A stretch of 64,000 nucleotides of DNA from NCBI GenBank assembly GCA_963738545.1, contig CAVTXA010000007.1, forward strand, positions 434,001 through 498,000. The letters run 5' to 3'. The stretch comes from Bog-756 sp963738545 (lineage in GTDB: Bacteria > Actinomycetota > Acidimicrobiia > Acidimicrobiales > RAAP-2). Positions 27,236 to 35,410 of this stretch are shown in pieces; position 1 is the first letter of the stretch; the number at the start of each line of letters is the position of its first letter. The notes below the pieces were generated by a model. That model worked only from the letters and a program-made list of their open reading frames with translations, searched no databases and had not been told where the DNA came from. Position numbers and translations under genes: made by a program.

Positions 27236-27257
27236 AATCTATTGCCAGTATTAGATT
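27236..27257. promoter_or_regulatory. Candidate operator (AATCTA-N10-TAGATT)
   Basis: A perfect six-base inverted repeat with a ten-base spacer. It lies in an AT-rich stretch (27211-27330) between the divergent winged-helix gene and the adhesin gene. Its position fits control of one or both promoters. The -10 box of the regulator may be the TAGACT-like sequence just to the left. Confidence 0.4.
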
Positions 27258-27339
27258 ACTAAGGTAACCTGGGGTTGCAAGCCGAACGTCCGTAAACCAC
27301 GGTTATCTATTTCGGTCTTGCCTGAAGGGGCTTTCATTC

Positions 27340-28552
27340 ATGGTTTCCTCCCGGCATCCGTCTATTCGCAGGTCCGTCTCGCCATCGATGCACGCTGGCG
27401 GCCACCGACGCAGGTCGGTGGCAGGAGGTGTGGGCCGCCGGTGGCCCCTCACCGCGGCCTGCGGTGCCCCACTCCTCGCCCTCGTGCTGGTCGGGACGGC
27501 GTTCGTCCCTGCGGCATCCGCAGCGGTCACCGTGCAGATGGCGACGGCGACCCCGTTCGCCGTGCTGGCCGGTACGGCCGTCACCGACATACCCACGTCC
27601 TCGATCACCGGCGATGTCGGACTGAGCCCGGCCGCCGGCACCAACTACGCCGGTCTCACCCAGGCCGAGGTCACCGGCACCATCTACTCGACGGACGGCA
27701 CGGGCCCGGCGGGGAACGTGAACAACCCGGCCCTGCTGACCACGGCCCAGAACGATCTGGTCACTGCGTTCAACGCCACCGCCGGTCAGCCTCCCGTCAC
27801 CACCTACACCACCGGTGACAACCAACTCGGCGGACAGACCCTGGTGCCCGGCGTCTACGCCTTCGGGGCCGCGTCCACCGCCAACATCTCCGCTGGCAGC
27901 CCGCTGGTGCTCAACGGTGGGGGCGACCCCAACGCCGTCTTCGTCTTCCAGGCCTCGTCCTCACTGGTCACGGCCTCGGGGAGCGTCGTGCAGCTCGAGA
28001 ACGGGGCCAACGCCTGCAACGTGTTCTGGGAGGTGGGCAGCTCGGCCACCCTCGCCTCCTCCAGTACCTTCGTGGGCACGATCATGGCCCTGACCTCGAT
28101 CACCCTGGATAGCGGAGCGACCGTCCAGGGCCGGGTCCTGGCCCGGAACGGCGCCGTGACCCTCGACGCCAACACCATCACCGTTCCCCCCGGCTGCAAC
28201 ACCTACGCCGGCTCGAGCGGAACGGGCGGAACGGGCGGAACGGGCGGAACGGGCGGAACGGGCGGAACTGGCTGGCACCGGCGGAACCTCGGCCAACGTC
28301 ACCAGCACCACGACGGTCGGTGCCGGTGGCGCAGGAGCCACGGGCACAGGAGCAGCGGCCGGTGCCGGTGGCTCGGTAGCGGTGGTGCCCACGGGCTTCC
28401 CCCACACCGGCTTCGGCGGAGCGGCTCACGCCCATGACGACGACCTGATCGCCCTGGGCGCCCTGGCCGTGGCGGCATCGGCCGGGGCCCTGGCCATGGC
28501 CTTCCGGCGTCGTCGTATCCTCAGCGACGGACAGCCACCCGCACGTCCGTGA
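27340..28552 (+). CDS. DUF3494 ice-binding-like adhesin with C-terminal sortase signal, frameshifted
   Basis: Residues 1-about 62 contain an export signal with a late hydrophobic core (LTAACGAPLLALVLVGTAFVPAASA). About 63-285 form a DUF3494 ice-binding/adhesin beta-solenoid (FAVLAGTAVTDIP, GDVGLSPA, NVFWEVGSSATL, FVGTIMALTSITLDSGATVQGRVLARNGAVTLDANTI). A GTGG repeat linker follows. As written, the frame ends at 28437 in arginine-rich nonsense. Removing the single T at about 28273 restores a Gly-Thr linker, then an FPHTG sorting motif, a hydrophobic helix and RRRR, ending at 28552. The repaired end overlaps the sortase start as GTGA. Ice binding itself is not shown; DUF3494 proteins may also be adhesins. 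GAAGGGG lies nine bases before the ATG. Confidence 0.8.
28219..28272 (+). repeat. Nine-base tandem repeat (GGAACGGGC)n in the adhesin linker
   Basis: Five perfect copies and one variant copy encode a Gly-Thr-Gly linker. The unit is three codons, so slippage by whole units would not change the frame. The frameshifting base lies immediately 3' of the repeat (about 28273). Confidence 0.9.
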
Positions 28553-29271
28553 CAGCCGGAGAGGCCTCGACCCGGAGGGCCGGGTCGAGACGTTGGTGGC
28601 TGGTCGCCGCAGGGCTGGTCGTGCTGGGGAGCGGGCTCCTGGCCGTCGGATTCCACGGCGGTGACCACGCACTGCCGGCGCCGTCGCCGTCGCCGGCCGC
28701 GTTGAAGGCGGCAGTGAAGGCACCGGCCCAGCCAGCACCGGCCCAGGAGGCCCCGGCAGCCATCCCCCGTCAGGCCCCACGTTCATTACCGGTGGCCCTG
28801 AGCATCCCCGCACTCGGCGTCCTGGTCCCGGTCGGCTCGCTCGGGCTCAACCTGGACGGGACCGTCCAGGTGCCGACCACCAGTCAGCAGACGGGTTGGT
28901 TCCGGCTCGGCCCCACGCCCGGCCAGATCGGATCGGCGGTCATCCTGGGGCACGTCGACAGCTATCAGGGTCCGGGCGTCTTCTTCAATCTGCGCACGCT
29001 GACCGCCGGTGACCAGCTGGACGTGGAGCTGGCCGACGGCACGGTCACCCAGTTCACCGTCAACGCCGTGGAGGAGTACGCCAAAGCGCAGTTCCCCGCC
29101 CAGCGCGTCTACGGATCCAACGGCTCGAGCGCCCTGCAGCTGGTCACCTGCGGTGGCGCGTTCGACCGCCAGACGGGCAGCTACCTCTCCAACATCGTGG
29201 TGTACAGCTCGCTGACCGCCGTGATCCCACCCGGACCAGCGACACCGGGGACCCAACCTCCCGCCAGCTGA
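28549..29271 (+). CDS. Class F sortase
   Basis: A 240-residue membrane-anchored transpeptidase. It has one N-terminal helix (about residues 15-33), a proline/alanine-rich linker and a sortase domain starting with LSIPALGVLVPVG. The catalytic residues are visible: His135 in LGHVDS, Cys201 in LVTCGG, and a candidate Arg207 in FDRQTGSYLSN. The GTG start overlaps the repaired stop of the adhesin gene as GTGA, so the two are probably translated together and the adhesin is its substrate. Sortase F proteins attach proteins carrying an xPxTG signal to the cell wall. No pilin genes are present, so single-protein display is likelier than pilus assembly. Confidence 0.88.
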   Translation: MTAGEASTRRAGSRRWWLVAAGLVVLGSGLLAVGFHGGDHALPAPSPSPAALKAAVKAPAQPAPAQEAPAAIPRQAPRSLPVALSIPALGVLVPVGSLGLNLDGTVQVPTTSQQTGWFRLGPTPGQIGSAVILGHVDSYQGPGVFFNLRTLTAGDQLDVELADGTVTQFTVNAVEEYAKAQFPAQRVYGSNGSSALQLVTCGGAFDRQTGSYLSNIVVYSSLTAVIPPGPATPGTQPPAS

Positions 29272-29317
29272 GCGCCCCGGCCCATCCGGCCAGGATCGGA
29301 TCGGGCCACCTCCTCGC

Positions 29318-29686
29318 TCAGGCCCTCTCCGACTCGAGGGCCCGGTCAGCCGAGGACCCGGTCCTCGGCACCCTCCGACGTTCCTTCGACGCCCACTCCA
29401 CCTTCGACGCCTTCGATCGCCGCTGCTTGGCGGCGGCGCTGAACCGGTGTTCGGCTCCCTGGGGGGTGATGCCGCCCACGGCCTCACCGATCTCGCGCCA
29501 GCTGGCTCCACGCAACCGGGCCAGCTCCGCCGAGCGCTGGCTGAGGCGCTCGGCCGACCGCCGCATGGCGTCGGCGAAGCGGAGCTCGGCCAGGGCCGCC
29601 TGGCGTTCGTCGTCGATCCCTTCCGACGATTCATGGCGGCCCATCTTGGTGAACCGGTCGGCGAGCGACTCCACATCCTTGGTCAT
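29318..29686 (-). CDS. Small HTH protein, probable autoregulator
   Basis: A 122-residue protein with a helical N-terminus and a sigma-70 region-4-like helix-turn-helix: LARLRGASWREIGEAVGGITPQGAEHRF (about residues 58-85). The rest of the C-terminus is strongly basic. The ATG at 29686 is preferred to an upstream one at 29806. A promoter with TTGAAA and TACAGT, 17 bases apart, ends six bases before it, so a leaderless message is likely. The gene is divergent from a secreted protein and shares an operator cluster with it, so it may regulate both. Confidence 0.7.
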   Translation of the reverse strand: MTKDVESLADRFTKMGRHESSEGIDDERQAALAELRFADAMRRSAERLSQRSAELARLRGASWREIGEAVGGITPQGAEHRFSAAAKQRRSKASKVEWASKERRRVPRTGSSADRALESERA

Positions 29687-29692
29687 CGCTCT

Positions 29693-29721
29693 ACTGTAGC
29701 GAGCTGACGTCCTGATTTCAA
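29693..29721 (-). promoter_or_regulatory. Promoter of the small HTH gene
   Basis: On the minus strand TTGAAA (29721-29716) and TACAGT (29698-29693) are separated by 17 bases. The start codon at 29686 is six bases beyond the -10 box, consistent with a leaderless transcript. The -35 box overlaps the first 14-bp repeat. Confidence 0.6.
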
Positions 29722-29771
29722 CCATGTGTTGACAACCATGTGTTGAAGCCGTAGACTTCAACACATGGTTG
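29719..29771. promoter_or_regulatory. Three-copy operator CAACCATGTGTTGA
   Basis: Exact copies at 29719-29732 and 29733-29746 (direct and adjacent) and an inverted copy at 29758-29771 (reverse complement). Each copy contains CAAC-N5-GTTG dyad symmetry. The first overlaps the -35 of the HTH gene, the first two overlap the -35 region of the secreted-protein gene, and the third covers its start codon. Binding here would shut off both genes. Confidence 0.75.
29729..29757 (+). promoter_or_regulatory. Promoter of the secreted-protein gene
   Basis: TTGACA (29729-29734) and TAGACT (29752-29757) are separated by 17 bases, a near-ideal primary sigma promoter. Transcription would start at about 29764-29765, exactly at the ATG, so the message should be leaderless. 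It lies inside the three-copy operator. Confidence 0.65.
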
Positions 29772-30724
29772 ATAGTTCGAGTGATCACGATGTGTCGGTG
29801 CGCCACCTTCCCCGAGGGGCAGGGCGGCGGCGCTCGGCCCTGGTCGTCGCCCTACTGGCTTCGGTGGTGACGGCAGTGCTGATCATCGGATCCCCTGGTG
29901 GGAACGGTCCCACCTTCGCCGCCACCCGGTCCTCACTGGTGGTGGACGCACGGTTCCCGTCAGCGTCCTCGGCCGGCGCATCGCCCAGCACCACCACGAC
30001 GCCCACGACGGTGCCGGCCACACCCACCGCCACGACCCAGGCCGCGGCGCCGGTCACCACGGCACCGACCCCGGTGGCGGCGACGCCGGTGGCACCCTCG
30101 GTGGCCTCGCTGGTGGCCCAGGTCGAGGCGGCCGGCATCGAGCCCGGCCCCACCTGGAGCTGGAGCATGGGCAACCCGACGGCCACGTGCGGCGCCATCG
30201 CCGCGCCCGGTCTGGCCACCGGCTGTACCTCCTGGGCCTCGGGCGTGGAGACCACCGTCTTCTCCGGAGCTCCGTCGCTCGCTCTCGTGGCCCATGAGCT
30301 CGGGAACGCCGAGACCGAGTACAGCGCCCTTCCCACACTCGTCAGTCAGGTGGCCGCCGTAGCGGGCACCACATCGTGGTCGCCGACCGACGCCGTGGCG
30401 TCGTGTCTGGTGGTGCACTTCCTGGGGTTCCAGGACAACGCCGCCGGGCCGTGGCAATGCCCATCGGCGCTGGCCGCCGATGTGGCCGCCCACATCCACG
30501 ACACGGTCACCATCACCCGGACCACGGCGATCTGCGGGACCACCTCGGGGATCACCTCCACCCTCATCTTCACCGATGCCACGGGAACGTTGTCCGTCGT
30601 GACTCCCGGCAGCTCGGTGCCGGTGTCGGCACCGGCGGGAACGCCGGTCACCGTGTCGGGCATCGGCACCTTCGTCGCCACCGGACAGGGAACGGTGAGT
30701 GAGAGCGGTGCCTGCAACGCCTAG
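29765..30724 (+). CDS. Secreted or membrane-anchored protein with HELGN motif, function unknown
   Basis: A 319-residue protein. An arginine-rich start and one hydrophobic helix (about residues 24-42) anchor or export it. A threonine/proline/alanine-rich linker (about 68-118) follows, then a globular domain of about 200 residues with several cysteines (likely disulfides). The domain contains LVAHELGNAETEY (about residues 177-189), which resembles a degenerate HExxH zinc motif with Asn in place of the second His. Another possible ligand is His in VVHFLGFQDNAAGPWQC. I do not recognise the family, and peptidase activity is doubtful. It is controlled by the same operator cluster as the divergent HTH gene. 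Confidence 0.6.
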   Translation: MVDSSSDHDVSVRHLPRGAGRRRSALVVALLASVVTAVLIIGSPGGNGPTFAATRSSLVVDARFPSASSAGASPSTTTTPTTVPATPTATTQAAAPVTTAPTPVAATPVAPSVASLVAQVEAAGIEPGPTWSWSMGNPTATCGAIAAPGLATGCTSWASGVETTVFSGAPSLALVAHELGNAETEYSALPTLVSQVAAVAGTTSWSPTDAVASCLVVHFLGFQDNAAGPWQCPSALAADVAAHIHDTVTITRTTAICGTTSGITSTLIFTDATGTLSVVTPGSSVPVSAPAGTPVTVSGIGTFVATGQGTVSESGACNA

Positions 30725-30778
30725 GAACAGCCCGTGTACGTCGCGCCATTCGGGCATTCCGCAGGGATGTTGCGTGCG

Positions 30779-30852
30779 TGGGGACGGAGGGATTTGAACC
30801 CTCACTGGAGGCGGTTTAAGCGCCCTGCCTCTGCCAATTGGGCTACGTCCCC
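30779..30852 (-). tRNA. tRNA with anticodon UAA (Leu by codon), atypical short variable loop
   Basis: A full cloverleaf can be folded: acceptor GGGGACG with CGTCCCC, D arm GCCC/AGGC-like, anticodon stem GGGCG with CGCCT around loop CTTAAAC (anticodon TAA), and T arm GAGGG-TTCAAAT-CCCTC. The discriminator is A and no CCA is encoded. The variable region is only five bases (CCAGT). Bacterial tRNA-Leu normally has a long variable arm, so identity as Leu by anticodon conflicts with its class I shape. Its charging identity is uncertain. Confidence 0.8.
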
Positions 30853-31054
30853 GTGACGATCTCGGCACGACACCATCGCGGTGCCTGTCGGAACCTCCCT
30901 CGCACCTCGGAGTGCCTGACCCCAGAGACTAGGTGGTCGGCCACCGTCGGCACTTGATCCGTGCACCACCGATGCATGACCACCATCTGAATGTCCGAGT
31001 GTAGGGTCGCCGAAGTTGAACAGCCCTCCATCGGCGGCGCTGAACCAGTGGACC

Positions 31055-31809
31055 TCAACGTCCGCCCAGGCCGTCATCCACACGGACGATGGTGCCGGTG
31101 ACCATCTCCGAGGTGGGGCCGACCAGATAGAGCAACGTGCTGTCGAGCTGGGCCGGATCCCCCATCCGCCCCCGGGGCAACGCCGGCCGAGATGTCGCCG
31201 CACGCGCTCGACCATCCCGTCCATCATCTCGGAGGCGAAGGCCCCCGGGGCGATGGCGTTGACATTGATGCCGTAGCGGACCCACTCCACGGCAAGCACC
31301 TCGGTCATCCGGTTGATGGCGGCCTTGGTGATGGAGTACAGCGCCGACCCCCCGCCCGAGTACTGGAAGGCACCGGTCGACGAGATGTTGACGATCCGTC
31401 CCGGGCCGCTCGGCGGCGATCAGCCGGCGGGCCACCTCGCAGGCCAGGAGGTAGGGACCCCGCAGGTTGGTGTCGAGACCCGGTCGATCAACTCCAGCGG
31501 CATCTTGTGGGCACGCCGGGCGTCGGGGATGCCGGCGTTGTTCACCAGGATGGTGACGGTCCCGAACGCCTCCTCGGCCCGGTCCACCGCGGCCACGATC
31601 TGGTCCGGGTCCTGCACGTCGAGGGGGACGGCCATCGCCTCAGCGTTCCCGGTGGCGATCTCGGCGACGACCTCGTCCAGGCGGTCCCGGCGACGGCCGG
31701 TGGCCACGACCACGCGCGCCGGCTGCGGCCAGGGTGAGGGCGAACCGGCGACCCAGCCCGGAGGTGGCCCCGGTCACCAGGGCACCTGGCCGCCGAGATC
31801 GTGGGACAC
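31055..31809 (-). pseudogene. SDR-family oxidoreductase, multiply frameshifted
   Basis: Pieces of a classical short-chain dehydrogenase lie in order but in different frames. They are the cofactor segment LVTGATSGLGRRFALTLAAAGA, then VVATGRRRDRLDEVVAEIATGNAEAMAVPLDVQD, then ILVNNAGIPDARRAHKMPLELIDRV, then a YSI-TK catalytic region that continues into MTEVLAVEWVRYGINVNAIAPGAFASEMMDGM, then LPRGRMGDPAQLDSTLLYLVGPTSEMVTGTIVRVDDGLGGR. At least five indels are needed to join them, for example a missing G in the start segment and a lost CG pair at about 31712. Start GTG at 31809. An alcohol or 3-hydroxyacyl-CoA substrate would be usual beside an enoyl-CoA hydratase. Real decay and sequence error cannot be separated. 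Confidence 0.7.
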
Positions 31810-31902
31810 GTTGGGCAGGGGATAGAGACGCTCCGGGGACGGGAAGGCGTCGCTCGCCGTCTCGACTCCCCACCGGCCGGCTCCCCGGCGGTCGAGACTC
31901 CC

Positions 31903-32719
31903 TCACCCGTGCCGCCAAAGACCCGACCCACCGGACCGAGGGACTCGAGCGTGCGTGCCGAGGAGGATCTGCTGGCGGTTCTCGAGGTCGATGGCGGCCT
32001 GCAGCCCCGGGATCTCCAGCGAGGCCCACATGGCCTCTTTGGTGAGCGACACGGCCCAGGCTCCGTGGGCCAGCAGCTCGTCGGCCTTGGCCAGGGCGGC
32101 CCCCATCAGCTCGGCATCGTCATGCAGGTGGGTGACCAACACCGATGCGGAGGGCCTCATCGGCGTCGAACTCCCTCCCGGTGAGCATGAGCTCGTGGGC
32201 CCGGGCCACTCCGACCAGACGGGGCAGGAGCCAGCTCGTCCCGATGTCGCAGCCCGAGACCCCCACCCGGATGAAGGCCACGATGAACCGGGCCGATCCG
32301 GGCGGCCAGGCGGATGTCCGATCCCAGCACCAGGGCCAGCCCTCCCCCGGCGGCGGGTCCGTTGACGGCGGCGATGATCGGCTGCGGCAAGGCCCGCATC
32401 CGGGGGATCAGGCCGGCGATGCGCTTCTGCACGGCCATGCCCCGCTGGGCTCCGGACGGGCCGAGCGGACCCGGCGGTGGTCCGTAGCCGGCGAGGTCGA
32501 GTCCGGCGCAGAAGCCCCGTCCGGCGCCGGTGAGGATCGACCACCCGGCACGTCGCCGTCGGCCTCGATCTCGTCGAAGGCGGCATAGAGGCCTTCGACC
32601 AGGGTCGTGTCCATGGCGTTGAGGCGGTCGGGTCGGGACATCGTGACCAGCGCCACCTCAGGACTCGGGTGGGTGATGACAACACTGTCGGTCCTACCGG
32701 TGCTGTCGGGAACGTCCAT
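31903..32719 (-). pseudogene. Enoyl-CoA hydratase/isomerase family protein, frameshifted
   Basis: A crotonase-fold protein broken by about four indels. The start MDVPDSTGRTDSVVITHPSPEVALVTMSRPDRLNAMDTTLVEGLYAAFDEIEADGDV is intact, with GAGG seven bases upstream. A middle segment in another frame carries the oxyanion-hole stretch RALPQPIIAAVNGPAAGGGLALVLGSDIRLAAR. A third frame supplies LVTHLHDDAELMGAALAKADELLAHGAWAVSLTKEAMWASLEIPGLQAAIDLENRQQ. Extra bases near GTGCCGGG and GTCGATCC (about 32547-32557) break the first part. It precedes the damaged SDR on the same strand. The two together suggest a fatty-acid or side-chain degradation pair that has been lost or mis-sequenced. Confidence 0.7.
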
Positions 32720-32905
32720 CCGCTGACCTCAGATGCTCGGGAAGCGTGCGGGCCACTCTGTCAGGTGGGGGGTACGTCGTCCACACACAGAGGCGGCTCC
32801 CATCGTCTCTCCGATTCGGGCCGTACCCCCATACCCGGAGGTCGGACGGGCCGCCCGCCGGGCGTGCGGTAATACATCAATCCGCCCAGGTGATACCGTT
32901 TCACG

Positions 32906-33151
32906 ATGAGAAGTCTTCGTATCGACCCCGAGTTGGACGAGAAGGTTCGACGTGCTGCCGCCCTCAAAGGAGAGTCGGTATCGGAATTCATCAGACTCGC
33001 CGCCGACATCCGCGCCGACGAGACACTCGGTGGGAGTCCACGCCAACAGTTCGCCGACGTAGCCGGGAGCGTCCACGGAGGTGGCGGGCGTGCCCGCCGC
33101 TCGGGTGAGGCATTCGCCGAGGCTCTGGCCGATCGTCACAACGCACGGTGA
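32906..33151 (+). CDS. RHH-type antitoxin (CopG-like)
   Basis: An 81-residue protein with an N-terminal ribbon-helix-helix: MRSLRIDPELDEKVRRAAALKGESVSEFIRLAA (residues 1-33). The C-terminal half is polar and would wrap around the toxin. GATACC (32892-32897) lies eight bases before the ATG with no ribosome site, so the gene is probably leaderless and autoregulated by the complex. It overlaps the toxin gene as GTGA. Confidence 0.75.
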   Translation: MRSLRIDPELDEKVRRAAALKGESVSEFIRLAADIRADETLGGSPRQQFADVAGSVHGGGGRARRSGEAFAEALADRHNAR

Positions 33152-33564
33152 CGCTCACCGACGCTGGACCGCTCATCGCCATCATCGACGCCGACGAGCC
33201 CGATCACGAAGCCTGCATGGCGGCCCTCGATATGCTCGAGCTACCCCTCCTGACCACCTGGCCGGCCTTCACGGAGGCCATGTACCTGTTGGCCAGGGCG
33301 GGCGGCATCATCGGCCAACGCGCCCTCTGGCGATTGGTTCGAACCGACAGGCTGGTCGTGGCTGACCTCTCGCCGGCGGCCGTGGATCGGAGCTCCCGTC
33401 TCATGGATCAGTACGCCGACACGCCGATGGGCCTGGCCAAGGCCACCTTGGTGGCCCTGGCCGAGGAGAGGAGCCAGCGGAGGATGTTCACCCTCGATGC
33501 CGACTTCCACGTCTACCGCTTGCGGGGGCGCCAACGGTTCGAGGTGCTACCCGGCCCCCGCTAG
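33148..33564 (+). CDS. vapC: PIN-domain ribonuclease toxin (VapC-like)
   Basis: A 138-residue PIN-domain protein. The acidic metal ligands are visible: Asp5 in LTDAGPLIAIIDADE, Glu43-like in WPAFTEAMYLL, Asp90s in PMGLAKATLVALAEE (partial), and Asp117 in FTLDADFHVYR. VapC toxins cleave tRNA or rRNA and are held inactive by the cognate antitoxin. The GTG start overlaps the antitoxin stop as GTGA, which supports a toxin-antitoxin operon. Confidence 0.82.
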   Translation: MTLTDAGPLIAIIDADEPDHEACMAALDMLELPLLTTWPAFTEAMYLLARAGGIIGQRALWRLVRTDRLVVADLSPAAVDRSSRLMDQYADTPMGLAKATLVALAEERSQRRMFTLDADFHVYRLRGRQRFEVLPGPR

Positions 33565-33593
33565 CGCGTTCCCGCCCTGGTCCGCCCCTGAGG

Positions 33594-35231
33594 TCAGATG
33601 GCCACGGGGGGCCGGAGGATCGAGGCCACGGCCTCCAGCTCCTCGGCGCGGGGCCGGTCCACCCCGTGCTGGTGGCCCGGTCGACCGGGCCAGGGGCCGA
33701 GGACGGCGGTGGGACGCAGCTCGGGGTCCCAGGCGGGGTAGGTCCCCGGGACGCCGGTCCGGGCGAACGCCGTCCAGGCCTGGCGCATGGATGACGAGAG
33801 GTCCAGGGCCTCGGTGCCCCCACCGGAGAACCCCTGGATGGCCGGGTTCTGCACGGTGCCGAAGACGAAGGGGATCTCGAGGGCGTGACACGAGCCCAGG
33901 TAGCCGTCGAGCAACGGTGAGCTCCACGTGAACAGATAGACGTAGGTCCCCACCCCGGGGGAGGCCGCCGACCGGTGGGCGTCGGCCAGTCGGACCGAGG
34001 GGATCCGGAAGACGAACTCGGTGGCGATGGCCACCCAGAGGTCGCGGGGCGTCACCGGTTCGCCCCGGGCCACCCGGGCCTCGGTCACCGCGGCGATCAC
34101 CGAGTCCGTGGCCTCGGGGTCGGGCGAGAGCCGCCGCATCCAGCGGCGCAGGCCGTCGAGGTCCAGGGCGTTGAGGGCGGGGTTGCCGAAGGTGAAGAAG
34201 GACATCTCGTCTCGGTTGGTCCCGATGAGCAGGGGGACGTCGGCCACCGATCCTGCGGCCACGGCCGCGGTCGGGTCGACCGGCAACAGGCCGCTGTCGA
34301 CCACCGGCATCATGAGCAGCCCGCTGTCGTCCCGCCGGCCCCCCCGCTGGTCGAAGGCGACCACCGCCTCCACCAGGGCTTCGGCCGGGACGTGCTCCAG
34401 GGCGGCCCGCGTCATCGGCACCCCGAGATGGGCGGCCAGCTGCTCGGCCACCGAGGCGGCCTGGTCGGGGCCGTAGGCGTAGGGTCCGCCGCTCTCCACG
34501 ATGGCCCGGTGGAACAGGCCCCGGGCGGCGGGCACGGCCAGCAGGGCGCTCACGCTCATCCCCCCGGCCGACTCGCCGAACAGGGTGACGTTGCCCGGGT
34601 CCCCCCCGAAGTCGGCGATGTGCTCCCGCACCCAGCGCAGGGCCGCCACCTGATCGGCCAGGCCCCAGTTGCCGAATCCCGTCCACTCCTCGCCGTCCGA
34701 CCACGACCCGTCGTCGAGCGCCAGGGCGGGGTGGGCCAGGAAGCCCAGCATGCCCAGGCGGTAGTTGAGGGTGACCACCACGACGTCGCCGTCCCGGGCC
34801 AGGGTGCCACCCCGGTAGAGGCCACCCGAGCCCGAGCCCCCGACGAAGGACCCGCCGTGGACCCACACCATGACCGGGCGTCTGCCGCCATCCAGTCCCG
34901 GGGTCCAGATGTTGAGTCGGAGACAGTCCTCGGACTGCTCCTCGGGCCTTCCTCCGAGGGAGACGTCGATCAGACTCGGCGCCTGGGGGGCCACCGGGCC
35001 GAACCGGTCGGCGGCACGGATGCCGGTCCACGGCTCGGGAGGGGCCGGCGGGCGCCACCGGGCCCCACCGGCCGGTGAGGCCGCGTAGGGGATCCCCGAG
35101 AACGACCAGTGGTCGTGGCGATGGACGCCACGCACCCGACCACCCTGGACCTCGACCACGCCGTCCACGATTTGGGGCCTCCAGTTCTCCAGCCGAGGTG
35201 CCGATACAACATGCAACGTACTGAGTTGCAT
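33594..35231 (-). CDS. Type B carboxylesterase (para-nitrobenzyl esterase family)
   Basis: A 545-residue alpha/beta-hydrolase. It has the SEDCLRLNIWTP signature, the oxyanion-hole segment VMVWVHGGSFVGGS, the nucleophile elbow LFGESAGGMSV with catalytic Ser, and a candidate His in GSCHALEIPFVFG near the C-terminus. It hydrolyses carboxylic esters; no signal peptide is seen. The ATG at 35231 is tentative: it lies inside a perfect inverted repeat and has no ribosome site. A start further downstream, near VVEVQGGRVRGV, is possible. It converges with the toxin gene. Confidence 0.85.
   Translation of the reverse strand: MQLSTLHVVSAPRLENWRPQIVDGVVEVQGGRVRGVHRHDHWSFSGIPYAASPAGGARWRPPAPPEPWTGIRAADRFGPVAPQAPSLIDVSLGGRPEEQSEDCLRLNIWTPGLDGGRRPVMVWVHGGSFVGGSGSGGLYRGGTLARDGDVVVVTLNYRLGMLGFLAHPALALDDGSWSDGEEWTGFGNWGLADQVAALRWVREHIADFGGDPGNVTLFGESAGGMSVSALLAVPAARGLFHRAIVESGGPYAYGPDQAASVAEQLAAHLGVPMTRAALEHVPAEALVEAVVAFDQRGGRRDDSGLLMMPVVDSGLLPVDPTAAVAAGSVADVPLLIGTNRDEMSFFTFGNPALNALDLDGLRRWMRRLSPDPEATDSVIAAVTEARVARGEPVTPRDLWVAIATEFVFRIPSVRLADAHRSAASPGVGTYVYLFTWSSPLLDGYLGSCHALEIPFVFGTVQNPAIQGFSGGGTEALDLSSSMRQAWTAFARTGVPGTYPAWDPELRPTAVLGPWPGRPGHQHGVDRPRAEELEAVASILRPPVAI
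35211..35231. promoter_or_regulatory. Inverted repeat ATGCAAC-N7-GTTGCAT
   Basis: A perfect seven-base inverted repeat with a seven-base spacer between the divergent carboxylesterase and NlpC/P60 genes. It includes the tentative start codon of the esterase, so it may be an operator and the true start may lie downstream. Confidence 0.4.
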
Positions 35232-35410
35232 CCAACAGCGAGGGCCGCCGGAGCAGACGGCACCGGATGGGACTCCGCGTGCCTGTGCCCTGGAGCGTAG
35301 GTGATGGGGCAGGAATGACAGATCAGTGGACGATCCGACCAGCCGGACGCAGGGCCGCCCCCGACGTCCGACCACTGGCCGGACCTGGGAGTGTGCGAGG
35401 AGTGTCGGTA

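Noticed and set aside
29318..29806. Longer version of the small HTH gene starting at 29806
   Set aside because: It would run through the operator and the promoter of the divergent gene; the start at 29686 fits the promoter.
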